Source of the DNA: Micromonospora rhizosphaerae
GTDB lineage: Bacteria; Actinomycetota; Actinomycetes; Mycobacteriales; Micromonosporaceae
NCBI RefSeq assembly: GCF_900091465.1
Contig: NZ_FMHV01000002.1
Coordinates: 2,852,001 to 2,916,000, forward strand
Direction of reading: 5' to 3'
DNA length: 64,000 bases
The notes under the pieces were generated by a model. It worked only from the letters and a program-made list of their open reading frames with translations, had not been told where the DNA came from and did not search any database. A program made the translations under genes and the position numbers. Below, one piece after another: positions 32,271 through 41,141 of the stretch. How positions within the stretch are numbered: position 1 is the first letter of the stretch; the number at the start of each line of letters is the position of its first letter.

Positions 32271-33655
32271 ATCGGACGCGGGAGCCGCGCCGACCACGCA
32301 TTCTCTACCTCTCGTTCTACTTCCCGCCCTCGCGGGCCAGCGGTGTCTACCGTGCCCGGGCCACCGCCAACTACCTCGCCGGCCACGGCTGGGAGGTCAC
32401 GGCGTTCGCCTCGCCGCTGAAGTTCCTGCACAACGTGATCGGCTCGGTGGACGAGCAGCTCGCGGAGACGGTGGACCCGCGGATCCGCGTGGAGCGGCCC
32501 AACCTGAGCCACTTCGCCTGGGAACGTGACCTGCGGCGCTTCAGCCGGTTCCGGGCGATGTCCCCGATCCTGGCCCGCAACATCTACAACTTCCGGCTGA
32601 GGAAGTTCTTCCCCGAGCACTATCTCTCCTGGGCGACCGCGGCCGTCCGCAAGGCGCTGAAGATGCACGCCCGGCGCCGCTTCGACGTGGTGCTGGCCAC
32701 CGGCAACCCGTTCGCCTCGTTTGCCGCCGCCTGGGTGATCCACAAGCTCACCGGAGTGCCGTTCGCGGTCGACTACCGGGACGCCTGGACGCTGAACATG
32801 TTCACCGAGGAGCCCGCGTACGACCCGGACCACCCGGCGTGGAAGTGGGAGAAGCGGATCCTCCGTGACGCCTCCGCGTCCATCTTCGTCAATCAGCCGC
32901 TGCGCGCCTGGTACGCCGAGCGCTACCCGGACTCGGCGGACCGGATGATGGTGGTGCCGAACGGCTGGGACCCGGACCTGCTCACCCAGCTGGAGCCGAC
33001 CGGCGCGACGACGACTCACGACGGCAACCGGCCGCTGCGATTCAGCTTCCTCGGCACGATGAACAACACCCAGCCCGTCGAGCAGCTGGCCGCGGCCTTC
33101 GAGCTGGCCCGCCGTCACCCCGACCTGGCCGACGCCGAGCTGAACATCTACGGCCACCTGGGCTACTTCAAGCAGAGCCAGGCTCAACTGATGGGCCGGC
33201 TCGGGCTGCCCGGCGGGGAGCAGGGCCACTCGGTGCCGGACACCGGCATCCACTACCGCGGACCGGTCTCCAAGACCGAGGTCGGCGAGGTCTACCAGGA
33301 GAGCGACGTCCTGGTGTTCCTCGCCGGCGGCGCCCGGTACGTGACCTCGGGCAAGATCTTCGAGTACATGGCGAGCGGCAGCCCGATCGTCTCGGTGCAC
33401 GCGCCGGGCATCGCCGCCCAGGACGTGCTGGACGGCTACCCGCTCTGGTTCAACCCCAACAGCCTGGACGTGAACGACATCGCCGAGGCGATGATCGCCG
33501 CCGGCAAGGCGGCCCGGGACATGTCCCCCGAGCAGCGGGCGGCGGCGCGCGCGCACGGCGCCACCTTCACCCGGGAGGCGGTGACCGCACCGCTGGAGGC
33601 GCGGCTGCGCGGCATGGTCAAGCGGGGCATCGCCGGCGGGGGGTCGGGATCGTGA
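32267..33655 (+). CDS. GT4 family glycosyltransferase
   Basis: 462 aa from ATG 32267, coupled by ATGA to the preceding gene. The N-terminus RILYLSFYFPPSRASGVYRA is the start of a retaining GT-B fold. DVVLATGNPFASFAAAWVIH and FAVDYRDAWTLNMF follow. The C-terminal half has LRFSFLGTMNNTQPVEQLAAAF, IHYRGPVSKTEVGEVYQESD, and the nucleotide-sugar site GKIFEYMASGSPIVSV with the conserved Glu. It is flanked on both sides by paralogous small proteins, both joined by overlapping codons, so the three are probably expressed in fixed ratio. Donor unknown. Confidence 0.9.
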   Translation: MNRTREPRRPRILYLSFYFPPSRASGVYRARATANYLAGHGWEVTAFASPLKFLHNVIGSVDEQLAETVDPRIRVERPNLSHFAWERDLRRFSRFRAMSPILARNIYNFRLRKFFPEHYLSWATAAVRKALKMHARRRFDVVLATGNPFASFAAAWVIHKLTGVPFAVDYRDAWTLNMFTEEPAYDPDHPAWKWEKRILRDASASIFVNQPLRAWYAERYPDSADRMMVVPNGWDPDLLTQLEPTGATTTHDGNRPLRFSFLGTMNNTQPVEQLAAAFELARRHPDLADAELNIYGHLGYFKQSQAQLMGRLGLPGGEQGHSVPDTGIHYRGPVSKTEVGEVYQESDVLVFLAGGARYVTSGKIFEYMASGSPIVSVHAPGIAAQDVLDGYPLWFNPNSLDVNDIAEAMIAAGKAARDMSPEQRAAARAHGATFTREAVTAPLEARLRGMVKRGIAGGGSGS

Positions 33656-34263
33656 CCACCGTCCGGGAACACGAGGAGAGGTCTGCAGAGGTGGCGGTCA
33701 GTCGGCAGCCGAGGGTGGTGCTGCTCTCGTTCAACCTGCGTCCGCACGAGCGGGTCGTCGCGCTGGCCGAGCGGCTGCTCGCCGAGGGCGCCCGGGTCGA
33801 CCTGCTGGTGATCAGCGACAAGAACTGGGCCGACTTCGCCGACCGTGCCAACCTGCGCATCCTCGCCCTCAACGGGGAGGAGAAGCGGCACCCGGTGCTG
33901 CGGATGGAGCGGATCCTGGTCACCCGCGGGCCGCAGAAGGTGCTCAACGGGCTGGGCCGGCTCAGCGGCGACGGCGCCGCCGGCCGCCCGGTGCGCAGCC
34001 TGGCCCAAGGACACGAGCGGGTGTCCAGGGCGTTCCACCGCCGGGTCTTCATGAAGACGTACGCCAACTTCCGGCCGATGGTGCTCTCCCGGATCTTCGC
34101 GCGGCACCTGCCGGCGCTCGACCTCGACCACGTGGACATGATCGTGGCCTCCGACGCGATGTCCGTGACGCTCGGCTGGAAGCTGGCCCGCCGCTTCCCG
34201 AACGCGATCGCGACCACCTCGCTGGACCCGCCCTCGGCGGCCGAGGCGGCGTCGCGGCGCTGA
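33652..34263 (+). CDS. Rossmann-like protein of unknown function, paralogue of 31704-32270
   Basis: 203 aa from GTG 33652, overlapping the stop of the upstream glycosyltransferase by 4 nt (GTGA). After a polar N-terminus it reads RVVLLSFNLRPHERVVALAE, VDLLVISDKNWADFA, ILVTRGPQKVLNGLGRLSG, then a basic helix and LDHVDMIVASDAMSVTLGW. The same element order is seen in 31704-32270. Residues are consistent with one Rossmann-type half-domain lacking a catalytic partner. The operon ends at the hairpin 34281-34308. Function unknown. Confidence 0.75.
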   Translation: MTTVREHEERSAEVAVSRQPRVVLLSFNLRPHERVVALAERLLAEGARVDLLVISDKNWADFADRANLRILALNGEEKRHPVLRMERILVTRGPQKVLNGLGRLSGDGAAGRPVRSLAQGHERVSRAFHRRVFMKTYANFRPMVLSRIFARHLPALDLDHVDMIVASDAMSVTLGWKLARRFPNAIATTSLDPPSAAEAASRR

Positions 34264-34280
34264 CCGCGGGAGACAGATCG

Positions 34281-34308
34281 GGGGGTGGTCGCGACCGCGA
34301 CCACCCCC
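34281..34308. terminator. bidirectional terminator
   Basis: A 13-bp perfect stem, GGGGGTGGTCGCG and its complement, separated by 2 nt (so the real loop uses a few stem bases). It lies between the convergent 33652-34263 gene and the epimerase gene. Confidence 0.8.
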
Positions 34309-34319
34309 GACGTCGTACC

Positions 34320-35408
34320 TCAGCGGGCGTGCTCGGCGAGGATCCGCACCACGTTCTCGGCCGCGCGGCCGTCGCCGTACGGGGTGCCGCGGCCGGCGAC
34401 CGGCGCGGCCCGGGTCACCGTCTCCACCCAGTCGGAGCGGCCCAGCACGGTCGGGTCCGGGACGAGCCGGTTCCAGTCGTCCTGCAGGGTCTCCACCCAC
34501 TCGGTCTCCGGCCGCAGCGTGGTGCACGGCCGGTCGAGCAGGTACGCCTCCTTCTGCAGACCGCCGGAGTCCGTCACGACGCCGACCGAGCCGAGCACCG
34601 CGGCGACCATCGCGGCGTAGGGCAGCGGCCGCCCGACGTGCAGCGAGCCGCCGGCCAGCTTGAGGCCGTACTCATCGGCCCGGGCCAGCAGCCGGGGGTG
34701 GGCGAGCAGGGCGACCGGCACAGGCAGGTCGGCCAGGGCGGCGACCAGCGAGGCGAGCCGCTCGGGGTCGTCGGTGTTCTCCGCCCGGTGCAGCGTCGCC
34801 AGCAGGTACGGCGCGTCCGGGTCGATCCCCTCGGGCAGCTCGGGGCGCGGCTGCCCGCCGGCCAGCACCGCGTCGCGGACCCGCAGACACACGTCGACCA
34901 TCACGTCGCCGGCCAGCACCGAACGCTTCGAAAGCCCCTCGGCGGCCAGGTGCCGCATCGCCTCCTCGGTGGGGGCGAGCAGCAGGTCCGCGCAGTGGTC
35001 GGTGAGGACCCGGTTGTGCTCCTCGGGCATCCGCCGGTTGAACGAGCGCAGCCCGGCCTCCAGGTGCGCGACGGGCAGGTGCATCTTCACCGCGGAGAGC
35101 GCGCCGGCCAGCGTCGAGTTGGTGTCCCCGTAGACGAGCACCCAGTCCGGCTTCTCCTCGGCGAGCACCGGGTCGAGGGCGGCCAGCGTCCGCCCGGTCT
35201 GCACACCGTGGCTGCCGGACCCGATGCCCAGGTGCACGTCCGGGTCGGGGATGCCGAGGCCGGAAAAGAAGACGTCCGAAAGGTCCGCGTCGTAGTGCTG
35301 ACCCGTGTGCACGATGACGTGCTGGTGGTCGGTGGCGGCGAACGCCGCGGCGATCGGCGCGAGCTTGACCAGCTGCGGCCGGGCCCCCACGATGCTGACA
35401 ACCTTCAT
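34320..35408 (-). CDS. wecB: non-hydrolysing UDP-GlcNAc 2-epimerase family (WecB/WbpI)
   Basis: 362 aa. It starts MKVVSIVGARPQLVKLAPIA, followed by VIVHTGQHYDADLSDVFF (UDP and catalytic site), WVLVYGDTNSTLAGAL, HLEAGLRSFNRRMPEEHNR (catalytic Asp/Glu/Arg/His region) and VVTDSGGLQKEAYLL. The family inverts C2 of UDP-GlcNAc through an anti-elimination. WbpI-type members act on UDP-2,3-diacetamido-2,3-dideoxy-glucuronic acid. Given the 3-amino-sugar genes in the same locus, the WbpI role is plausible; plain UDP-ManNAc formation is the alternative. ATG 35408 has GGAGGAAAC about 10 nt upstream. Confidence 0.93.
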   Translation of the reverse strand: MKVVSIVGARPQLVKLAPIAAAFAATDHQHVIVHTGQHYDADLSDVFFSGLGIPDPDVHLGIGSGSHGVQTGRTLAALDPVLAEEKPDWVLVYGDTNSTLAGALSAVKMHLPVAHLEAGLRSFNRRMPEEHNRVLTDHCADLLLAPTEEAMRHLAAEGLSKRSVLAGDVMVDVCLRVRDAVLAGGQPRPELPEGIDPDAPYLLATLHRAENTDDPERLASLVAALADLPVPVALLAHPRLLARADEYGLKLAGGSLHVGRPLPYAAMVAAVLGSVGVVTDSGGLQKEAYLLDRPCTTLRPETEWVETLQDDWNRLVPDPTVLGRSDWVETVTRAAPVAGRGTPYGDGRAAENVVRILAEHAR

Positions 35409-35764
35409 CTGGATTGTTTCCTCCGGTTTCCTGTCCGCGATCGGCCGGTGCGGCCCCAGCGCCCCCAGTCCACCGGCTCGGCGCGGTGGACGACCGTCGG
35501 CGACCCCAGCTGACCGGGAGCCAGAACGAGCGCGGTGTCCGTCTCGTCGGGTTGAGGGCGGCCTAGGCTAACATCGCCCCGCCCCCGTCGAGGTTGGCGA
35601 CATCCATCCGGCGCCGTGGCCGCGCCGGCCCCCGTCGCCCCCCCACATCCGCAGGATGATCGGCGTTCCCCGTGATCCGGCCCCGTCACCTACAGTATGG
35701 GTCGCCGCTTGGACGGCGGTCGCGGCGACGGGTGCGACGGATTTTACGAGCGAGGGAACGTTAC
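35409..35764. promoter_or_regulatory. divergent promoter region between epimerase and membrane GT
   Basis: 356 nt without a gene. Candidate -10 boxes are TAGCCT on the minus strand (35570-35565) for the epimerase and TACAGT on the plus strand (35691-35696) for the membrane glycosyltransferase. No clear operator palindrome was seen. Confidence 0.4.
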
Positions 35765-37234
35765 GTGAACGAACGGCGCGGAGACGATCTGCCCGAGAGC
35801 GGCGACGGGGCCGGTGGAGCTGCGACGGCCGTACTTGACCCGCCCGCCGGGCAGGTCGAGGAGAGCCCCCCGCCCCGCTGGCGGTACTGGCCGCCGATCG
35901 CGATCGTGGCCACCGGCGTCGCGCTGTACGCCTTCTGGAAGATCAGCCAGGTCCTGCCGCCGATCGGGTACGGCTACTTCGCCCGTCCCCCGGTCTACGG
36001 CGTCCTGATCCCGATCTGGGACCGGCTGGCGCTGACCGTGATCCCGGCCGGGGTGCTGCTCGCCGGGGTCGGCTGGATGATCACCTCCTGGCGGCGGCTG
36101 CCCACCTGGGTCGCCCTGGCCCTGGTGATGGTCGCCGGCGTGGCCACCGCCACCACGGTCAACCTGGTCCGAGGCGAGGTCGGCGATCTCACCAAGGGCA
36201 TCGCGACCGGCCCGAAGTCGCCCTACTACACCTCGGACCTGCACTTCGTCTACGAACTGGGGGTACGCGAATTCGTCGAGCGGCACCCCGAGCTGAGCGA
36301 GCAGTTCCACTCGTACAACTCCCGCACCCACCCGGCGGGCGTCTTCGTCTTCCTCTACCTGCTGTTCCGGATCTTCGGCGCCTCGCACAGCCTGCGGATC
36401 GCCGCGGCCATCGCCGTCGTCGCCTTCGCCTCGGCCATCTCCGCCTGGCTGATCGGCCGCACGCTGGGCGGGGAACGGGCCGGTCGGATCGGCGCCGTGC
36501 TGTTCGCGGCGGCGCCGGGGCCGCTCATGCTGGCGTACAGCAACCTGGACACCGTCTTCGCGGTGCCGATGACCCTCAGCGTCGCGCTCTTCGTGCTCGC
36601 CGCCCACCGGCGGTCGGTGACGGTGGCAGCGGCCGCCGGCGCCGTGCTGGGGCTGGGCACCCTGATGACGTTCGCCACCTCGTTCATCGTGCTCGCGGCG
36701 ACCATCGCGCTGGTCGTCCAGACCGGCTGGCGGACTGCGGCGCGGCTGCTCGCCGCCGCGGCGGCCGGCGGCGTCGCCGTGCTGGTCCTGGCCTGGCTCA
36801 CGCTCGGTTTCGATGTACTCGCCTCCTACCAGGTCTCCCCGAAGGTCTCCACGCCGTACAAGTGGTACTGGCTGCTGGGGAGCCCCGCCGCCTGGCTGAT
36901 CTACGCCGGCCTGCCACTGGCCGCCCTGGGGATCTACGGGCTGTTCCGCAAGGTGCCGGGCGCCGGGCGGCCGGTGCTGGTGACCGTGCTGGTCCTCTTC
37001 CTGGTCGTCTGGGCGGGTTTGCCGACCGAGTTGACCAAGCTTCGGCCGGGCGAGGTGGAGCGGACCTGGATGTTCCTCTACCCGATGGCCGCGGCCACGG
37101 CCGGCCTGGTGGTCGACCGATGGACCGCCGGGTTCGACCGGCGCTGGCTGCGCGGCGCAGTGGTGGCCGGTCTGGTGCTGCTGTCGGTCGGGCAGGCCGT
37201 GTTCATCCAGGGGCTGTACAACAACTTCTTCTGA
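35765..37234 (+). CDS. polytopic GT-C-type glycosyltransferase, unknown specificity
   Basis: 489 aa from GTG 35765 with GAGGGAAC upstream. After a polar N-terminus there are about 11-12 transmembrane spans. A large loop after TM3 holds SPYYTSDLHFVYELGVREFVE and EQFHSYNSRTHPAGVFVFLY, where an Asp and His sit near the membrane surface as in polyprenol-phosphate-sugar-dependent GT-C enzymes. The general plan recalls actinobacterial arabinosyl- or mannosyl-type transferases. It would act on the outer membrane face on the exported polymer. No domain name can be assigned with certainty. Confidence 0.75.
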   Translation: MNERRGDDLPESGDGAGGAATAVLDPPAGQVEESPPPRWRYWPPIAIVATGVALYAFWKISQVLPPIGYGYFARPPVYGVLIPIWDRLALTVIPAGVLLAGVGWMITSWRRLPTWVALALVMVAGVATATTVNLVRGEVGDLTKGIATGPKSPYYTSDLHFVYELGVREFVERHPELSEQFHSYNSRTHPAGVFVFLYLLFRIFGASHSLRIAAAIAVVAFASAISAWLIGRTLGGERAGRIGAVLFAAAPGPLMLAYSNLDTVFAVPMTLSVALFVLAAHRRSVTVAAAAGAVLGLGTLMTFATSFIVLAATIALVVQTGWRTAARLLAAAAAGGVAVLVLAWLTLGFDVLASYQVSPKVSTPYKWYWLLGSPAAWLIYAGLPLAALGIYGLFRKVPGAGRPVLVTVLVLFLVVWAGLPTELTKLRPGEVERTWMFLYPMAAATAGLVVDRWTAGFDRRWLRGAVVAGLVLLSVGQAVFIQGLYNNFF

Positions 37235-37358
37235 GGTGTCGCGCGTCGTACCGTCGCCCGTCGCGTGCCCGACCGTCGCTGAGCTGCGCTGATGCGGCGG
37301 CGAGGTTGGGCATCCCGGGCGTACCGTGAGGCGGAGGTCGATTGGCGACGTCCTGCCG

Positions 37359-37364
37359 TAGACT
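37359..37364 (+). promoter_or_regulatory. -10 box TAGACT upstream of the GT4 gene at 37472
   Basis: The context GTAGACTCGC followed by CGCGGGCG and GTGCT closely matches the segment at 42501. CGTAGACTC also recurs at 39099. Promoter function is predicted; the transcript leader would be about 100 nt. Confidence 0.45.
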
Positions 37365-37471
37365 CGCGGAGGCTCGCGGGCGGTGCTCCCGTGCCCGAGC
37401 CTCGCGGCCCGTGCTCCGGTACGAGCCGCCCAAGACGGACCAGAGCCCGCAGAGAGGCGGATACCGGCACC

Positions 37472-39067
37472 ATGGCACTCGACGGCGCTGCCGCCCGGCC
37501 CCCCGCACGTGGTCGGATCGTCATGTTGGTAGACAACGGCGTCAACGGTGACTCCCGGGTGCAGAAGGCCGCCCGATCGGCGGCCGACGCCGGCTGGGAG
37601 GTCATCCTGCTGGGCCGCTCCCCGGTCCGCGAGGAGCGGCACTGGCAGCTCGGCGCGGCCCAGGTCCGACTGCTGGCCATGCCGACCCCGCTGGCCAAGC
37701 GTCGGCACGAGTTCCGCCGGGCGTGGCTGCGCTGGCCGCTGGCGTACCCGCCCACCGGGATCGCCGCGCACCGGGCGCAGGCGGTCAAGGCCTGGAAGGC
37801 CGACCTCGCGCTGCGGCGGGCGCAGCTCGCCGGCGGTGGCGGGCTGCGCGTGACCGCGCTGACCGCCCAGGAGCTGGCCGCGAAGGTGACCGGCAAGTGG
37901 GTGTCGCTGCGCTACTGGTCGCTCACCAACGCCCGGACCCGGCGCAAGCTGCGCAGCCCGTGGGACCGCGCCTACACCTGGTTCTGGCAGGCGATGCAGG
38001 GCGACCGCGCCTGGCGCCGGCTGGAGCCCGGGCTGTGGGACTACGAGCTGGCGTACGGACCGGTGATCGACGAGCTGGCGCCGGACCTGATCCACGCCAA
38101 CGACTTCCGGATGCTGGGCGTCGGCGCCCGGGCGAAGATCCGCGCGGCCGCCGCCGGTCGGGAGATCAAGCTGGTCTGGGACGCGCACGAGTTCCTCCCC
38201 GGCATCAAGCCCTGGCAGGACAACGGCCGCTGGCTCCCGGCGCACCGGGCGCACGAGCGGGAGTACGCCCCGTACGCCGACGCGGTGATGACCGTGTCGG
38301 ACGGCCTGGCCGAGCTGCTCCAGCGCGAGCACGGGCTGGCCCGGACGCCGGACGTGGTGCTCAACGCCCCGGCCGCCGACCACGGCGAGCTGGTGCCGGA
38401 CGCCCCCGCACCCGATCTGCGCGCGCTCTGCGGCATCGGCCCGGACGTGCCGCTGCTGGTCTACAGTGGCGCCGCCGCCAAGCAGCGCGGCCTGGACATC
38501 ATGGTCGACGCGCTGCCCGAGCTGCCCGGCGTGCACGTGGCGCTCGTGGTCAACAAGCCGGCCGGTCCGTACGTCTCCGGCGTGCTGGCCCGCGCGGCGA
38601 AGCTCGGCGTGGCCGACCGGGTGCACGCGCTGCCCTACGTGGCGCACTGGGAGGTGGTGCCCTTCCTCTCGGCCGCCGACGCGGGCGTCATCCCGATCCA
38701 CCACTGGCCCAACCACGAGATCGCGCTGATCACCAAGTTCTTCGAGTACTCGCACGCGCGGCTGCCGCTGGTCGTGTCCGACGTGAAGACGATGGCGCAG
38801 ACGGTCCGCTCGACCGGGCAGGGCGAGGTGTTCCGCGCCGAGGACGTGGCCGACTTCGCCCGCGCGGTGCGCGCCGTCCTGGCCGACCCGCAGCGCTACC
38901 GCGCGGTGTACGACCGACCCGGCCTGCTCGACGAGTGGACCTGGGAGGCGCAGGCGAGGGTGCTGGACGGGGTCTACTCCCGGCTGCTGCCGGGCCGGCC
39001 CGGCCCGGCGCCGGCGAGTAGCCCGGCCGCGGACGAGCAGTCGACCCCGGTCGGCGCGGAGGCCTGA
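37472..39067 (+). CDS. GT4 family glycosyltransferase
   Basis: 531 aa from ATG 37472; the frame is open upstream, but sequence before this ATG is low-information and carries the candidate promoter. The N-terminus has IVMLVDNGVNGDSRVQKAAR, the hallmark of a GT4 subgroup. KLVWDAHEFLPGIKPW and DAVMTVSDGLAELLQ follow in the acceptor half. In the donor half are PLLVYSGAAAKQRGLDIMVDA, VHALPYVAHWEVVPFLSAAD and the Glu-containing ALITKFFEYSHARLPLVVSD. It probably adds a sugar to the polymer in the cytoplasm. Its first 35 codons and promoter have a fossil copy at 42502-42663. Confidence 0.88.
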   Translation: MALDGAAARPPARGRIVMLVDNGVNGDSRVQKAARSAADAGWEVILLGRSPVREERHWQLGAAQVRLLAMPTPLAKRRHEFRRAWLRWPLAYPPTGIAAHRAQAVKAWKADLALRRAQLAGGGGLRVTALTAQELAAKVTGKWVSLRYWSLTNARTRRKLRSPWDRAYTWFWQAMQGDRAWRRLEPGLWDYELAYGPVIDELAPDLIHANDFRMLGVGARAKIRAAAAGREIKLVWDAHEFLPGIKPWQDNGRWLPAHRAHEREYAPYADAVMTVSDGLAELLQREHGLARTPDVVLNAPAADHGELVPDAPAPDLRALCGIGPDVPLLVYSGAAAKQRGLDIMVDALPELPGVHVALVVNKPAGPYVSGVLARAAKLGVADRVHALPYVAHWEVVPFLSAADAGVIPIHHWPNHEIALITKFFEYSHARLPLVVSDVKTMAQTVRSTGQGEVFRAEDVADFARAVRAVLADPQRYRAVYDRPGLLDEWTWEAQARVLDGVYSRLLPGRPGPAPASSPAADEQSTPVGAEA

Positions 39068-39100
39068 GCGGCCGGCCCCCAGGTCCCGCGCGGCCTTTCG

Positions 39101-39106
39101 TAGACT
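39101..39106 (+). promoter_or_regulatory. -10 box TAGACT, leaderless start at 39115
   Basis: TAGACT ends 8 nt before the ATG at 39115, and no ribosome site intervenes. The 9-nt core CGTAGACTC is shared with 37357 and 42500. Confidence 0.5.
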
Positions 39107-39114
39107 CTTGCGCC

Positions 39115-41061
39115 ATGACCGCCCCTGGGCCCGACGCCCGCAGCCACGATCCTGCCCCGCTTGACGGCACCGAGGCGGTGGGGAAGCGCGGTGTGCTGAC
39201 GGATGCACCCGCCAGCACGAGCACCACCGAGCCACCGGAGGTGTCGGCGCCCGGACGGCGGGCGGAGCGCACGGACCAGGCGGCGTCGGCCGTCGACCCG
39301 GGCGGGGCCTCGGCCGACGCCGCGCCCAGGTGGGGGTTGGGCCGCGGTCGGGTGGACCTCCTGGTGGCTCTGGTGTATCTCGCCTGGGCCTTCTGGGTGA
39401 CGGCGCGGGGCTGGCGGGACGTCGACGGCCGGTTCCTCGGCAGCCGCCCCGACGACCAGGGTTTCAACGAATGGATGCTGGCGTACGCGGCGCACGCCGT
39501 CAGCCACCTGGAGAACCCGTTCTTCACCACCCTGCAGAACGCCCCCTCGGGGGTCAACCTGATGACCAACGTCGGGTTGCAGCTGCCCGGCCTGGTGCTC
39601 ACCCCGGTCACCCTGCTCTTCGGCCCCGCCTTCTCGTACCTGCTGTTCATCACCCTGAACCTCGCCGGCACCGGCTACGCCTGGTACCACGTGCTCTCCC
39701 GGCACCTGGTGCGGTCCCGGGCGGCCGCCTTCGTCGGCGGACTCTGCTGCGGCTTCGCCCCGGCCCTGGTGTCGCACAGCAACGGACACCCGCACATCAC
39801 CGCGCAGTGGTTGGTGCCCTTCATCCTCTGGCGGGTCGTCCGGCTGGCCCGGGGCGGCCATGTGGTCCGCGACGGGCTGGTGCTGGGCGCCCTCGTCACC
39901 GCGCAGTTCTTCGTCAGCCTGGAGATCCTCTTCCTGACCGCGCTCGGCTGCCTGATGGTGGTGGTCGGGTTTCTGCTCGTCCGACCCCGCGAGGCGCTGC
40001 GGCGGGCGCGCCCGCTGGTCGCCGGGCTGGCGATCACCGGGGTGCTGGTGGCGGCGGCCGCCGCGTACCCGCTCTGGATGCAGTTCGCCGGGCCGCAGCA
40101 CCGGGTCGGCCACCCCGGGAACCCGGACGCCTACGCGCTGAAGCTCGGCTCGTACGTCAGGTACGCCACCGAGTCGATCGCCGGCAGCCCGACCAGCGCG
40201 TCGGGCTGGGCCCCGAACTTCACCGAGCAGGCCAGCTTCTACGGCTGGTCGCTGCTGGTGGTCGCGCTGGCCGCCGCCTGGTGGCTGCGGCGAGAGGTCG
40301 TCGTCCGGGTGCTCGCACTCGTCGCCGTCGCGTCCGCGGTCTTCTCGGTCGGCACCACCTGGACCTGGGACACCCGGCGCACCACCGTCCCGGCCCCGTT
40401 CGCGCTGGTGGACAACCTGCCGGTGTTCGACTCGATGGTGGCGGCCCGCTTCGCGCTGATCACCACCGCGGCCCTCGGCGTGCTGTTGGCGGTCGCGGGG
40501 GACCGGCTCACCGCGCCGGCGCTGCGCGAGCAGCCGGCTGGCCGGCTGGCCGGCGGCCTGGCCGCGGTCGCGGCGCTGGCCGCCCTGCTGCCGGTCCTGC
40601 CGACCCCGCTGCCGGCGACCGGCCGGCCCCCGGTGCCCCACTTCGTGACGAGCGGCGAGTGGCGGGAGCACGTGGCACCCGGGCGGACCCTGGTGCCGGT
40701 CCCGGTCGCCGACATGACCTCGCTGCACTGGAGCACGGCCGCGCTGGCCGGCTTCGCCGTGCCGCAGGGCTACTTCCTCGCTCCCACCTCCGCCACCGAC
40801 CCCACCGGGCGGTGGGGCGTCGAGCCACAGCCGACGGCGAAGCTGCTCACCGCGGTCGCCCGCGGTCAGCGGGACACCATGGTCACCCCGGCCGACGTGA
40901 CGCAGGCCCGCGCCGACGTCCGGCACTGGAAGGCGGACGTGGTGGTCCTGCCCCGGCACCCCCGTCAGGACCGCCTGCGGGCGGTGCTGGACGCCCTGTA
41001 CGGCCCGGGCCAGCGGGTCGACGACGTGTGGCTCTGGGACGTCCGCCCGTACACCCGCTGA
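39115..41061 (+). CDS. large polytopic membrane protein, putative GT-C glycosyltransferase
   Basis: 648 aa. Residues 1-75 are polar and probably disordered. About 11 transmembrane spans follow, then an extracytoplasmic C-terminal domain of roughly 140 aa (from EWREHVAPGRTLVPVPVADM to the end). The first loop carries FLGSRPDDQGFNEWMLAYAA and NPFFTTLQNAPSGVNLMTNV, with acidic residues as in other lipid-phosphate-sugar transferases. It resembles a widespread actinobacterial family annotated only as membrane or glycosyltransferase protein. A TAGACT box 8 nt before the ATG fixes the start. Likely role: late modification of exported polymer. Substrate unknown. Confidence 0.72.
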   Translation: MTAPGPDARSHDPAPLDGTEAVGKRGVLTDAPASTSTTEPPEVSAPGRRAERTDQAASAVDPGGASADAAPRWGLGRGRVDLLVALVYLAWAFWVTARGWRDVDGRFLGSRPDDQGFNEWMLAYAAHAVSHLENPFFTTLQNAPSGVNLMTNVGLQLPGLVLTPVTLLFGPAFSYLLFITLNLAGTGYAWYHVLSRHLVRSRAAAFVGGLCCGFAPALVSHSNGHPHITAQWLVPFILWRVVRLARGGHVVRDGLVLGALVTAQFFVSLEILFLTALGCLMVVVGFLLVRPREALRRARPLVAGLAITGVLVAAAAAYPLWMQFAGPQHRVGHPGNPDAYALKLGSYVRYATESIAGSPTSASGWAPNFTEQASFYGWSLLVVALAAAWWLRREVVVRVLALVAVASAVFSVGTTWTWDTRRTTVPAPFALVDNLPVFDSMVAARFALITTAALGVLLAVAGDRLTAPALREQPAGRLAGGLAAVAALAALLPVLPTPLPATGRPPVPHFVTSGEWREHVAPGRTLVPVPVADMTSLHWSTAALAGFAVPQGYFLAPTSATDPTGRWGVEPQPTAKLLTAVARGQRDTMVTPADVTQARADVRHWKADVVVLPRHPRQDRLRAVLDALYGPGQRVDDVWLWDVRPYTR

Positions 41062-41141
41062 ATCTCGCCGGTCTGCCAGTCGTCCACGCCCCGGCCGGTC
41101 AGGGTCGCCGGCCCGGGGTCACCCGGCCGCGGACCCCAGCG

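Noticed and set aside
35744..39235. A minus-strand open frame of 1163 codons opposite the membrane GT and GT4 genes
   Set aside because: It is antisense to two recognisable genes, is rich in Arg/Gly/Gln/His without motifs, and is an expected product of high GC content. The same holds for 41142-44570 beyond the true 3' gene, 44179-47097, 52954-57126 and 9279-12164.
41070..41120. Imperfect hairpin after the membrane protein gene ending at 41061
   Set aside because: The arms CCCCGGCCGG and CCGGCCCGGGG mismatch by a one-base bulge, and similar pairings are common by chance at this GC content.
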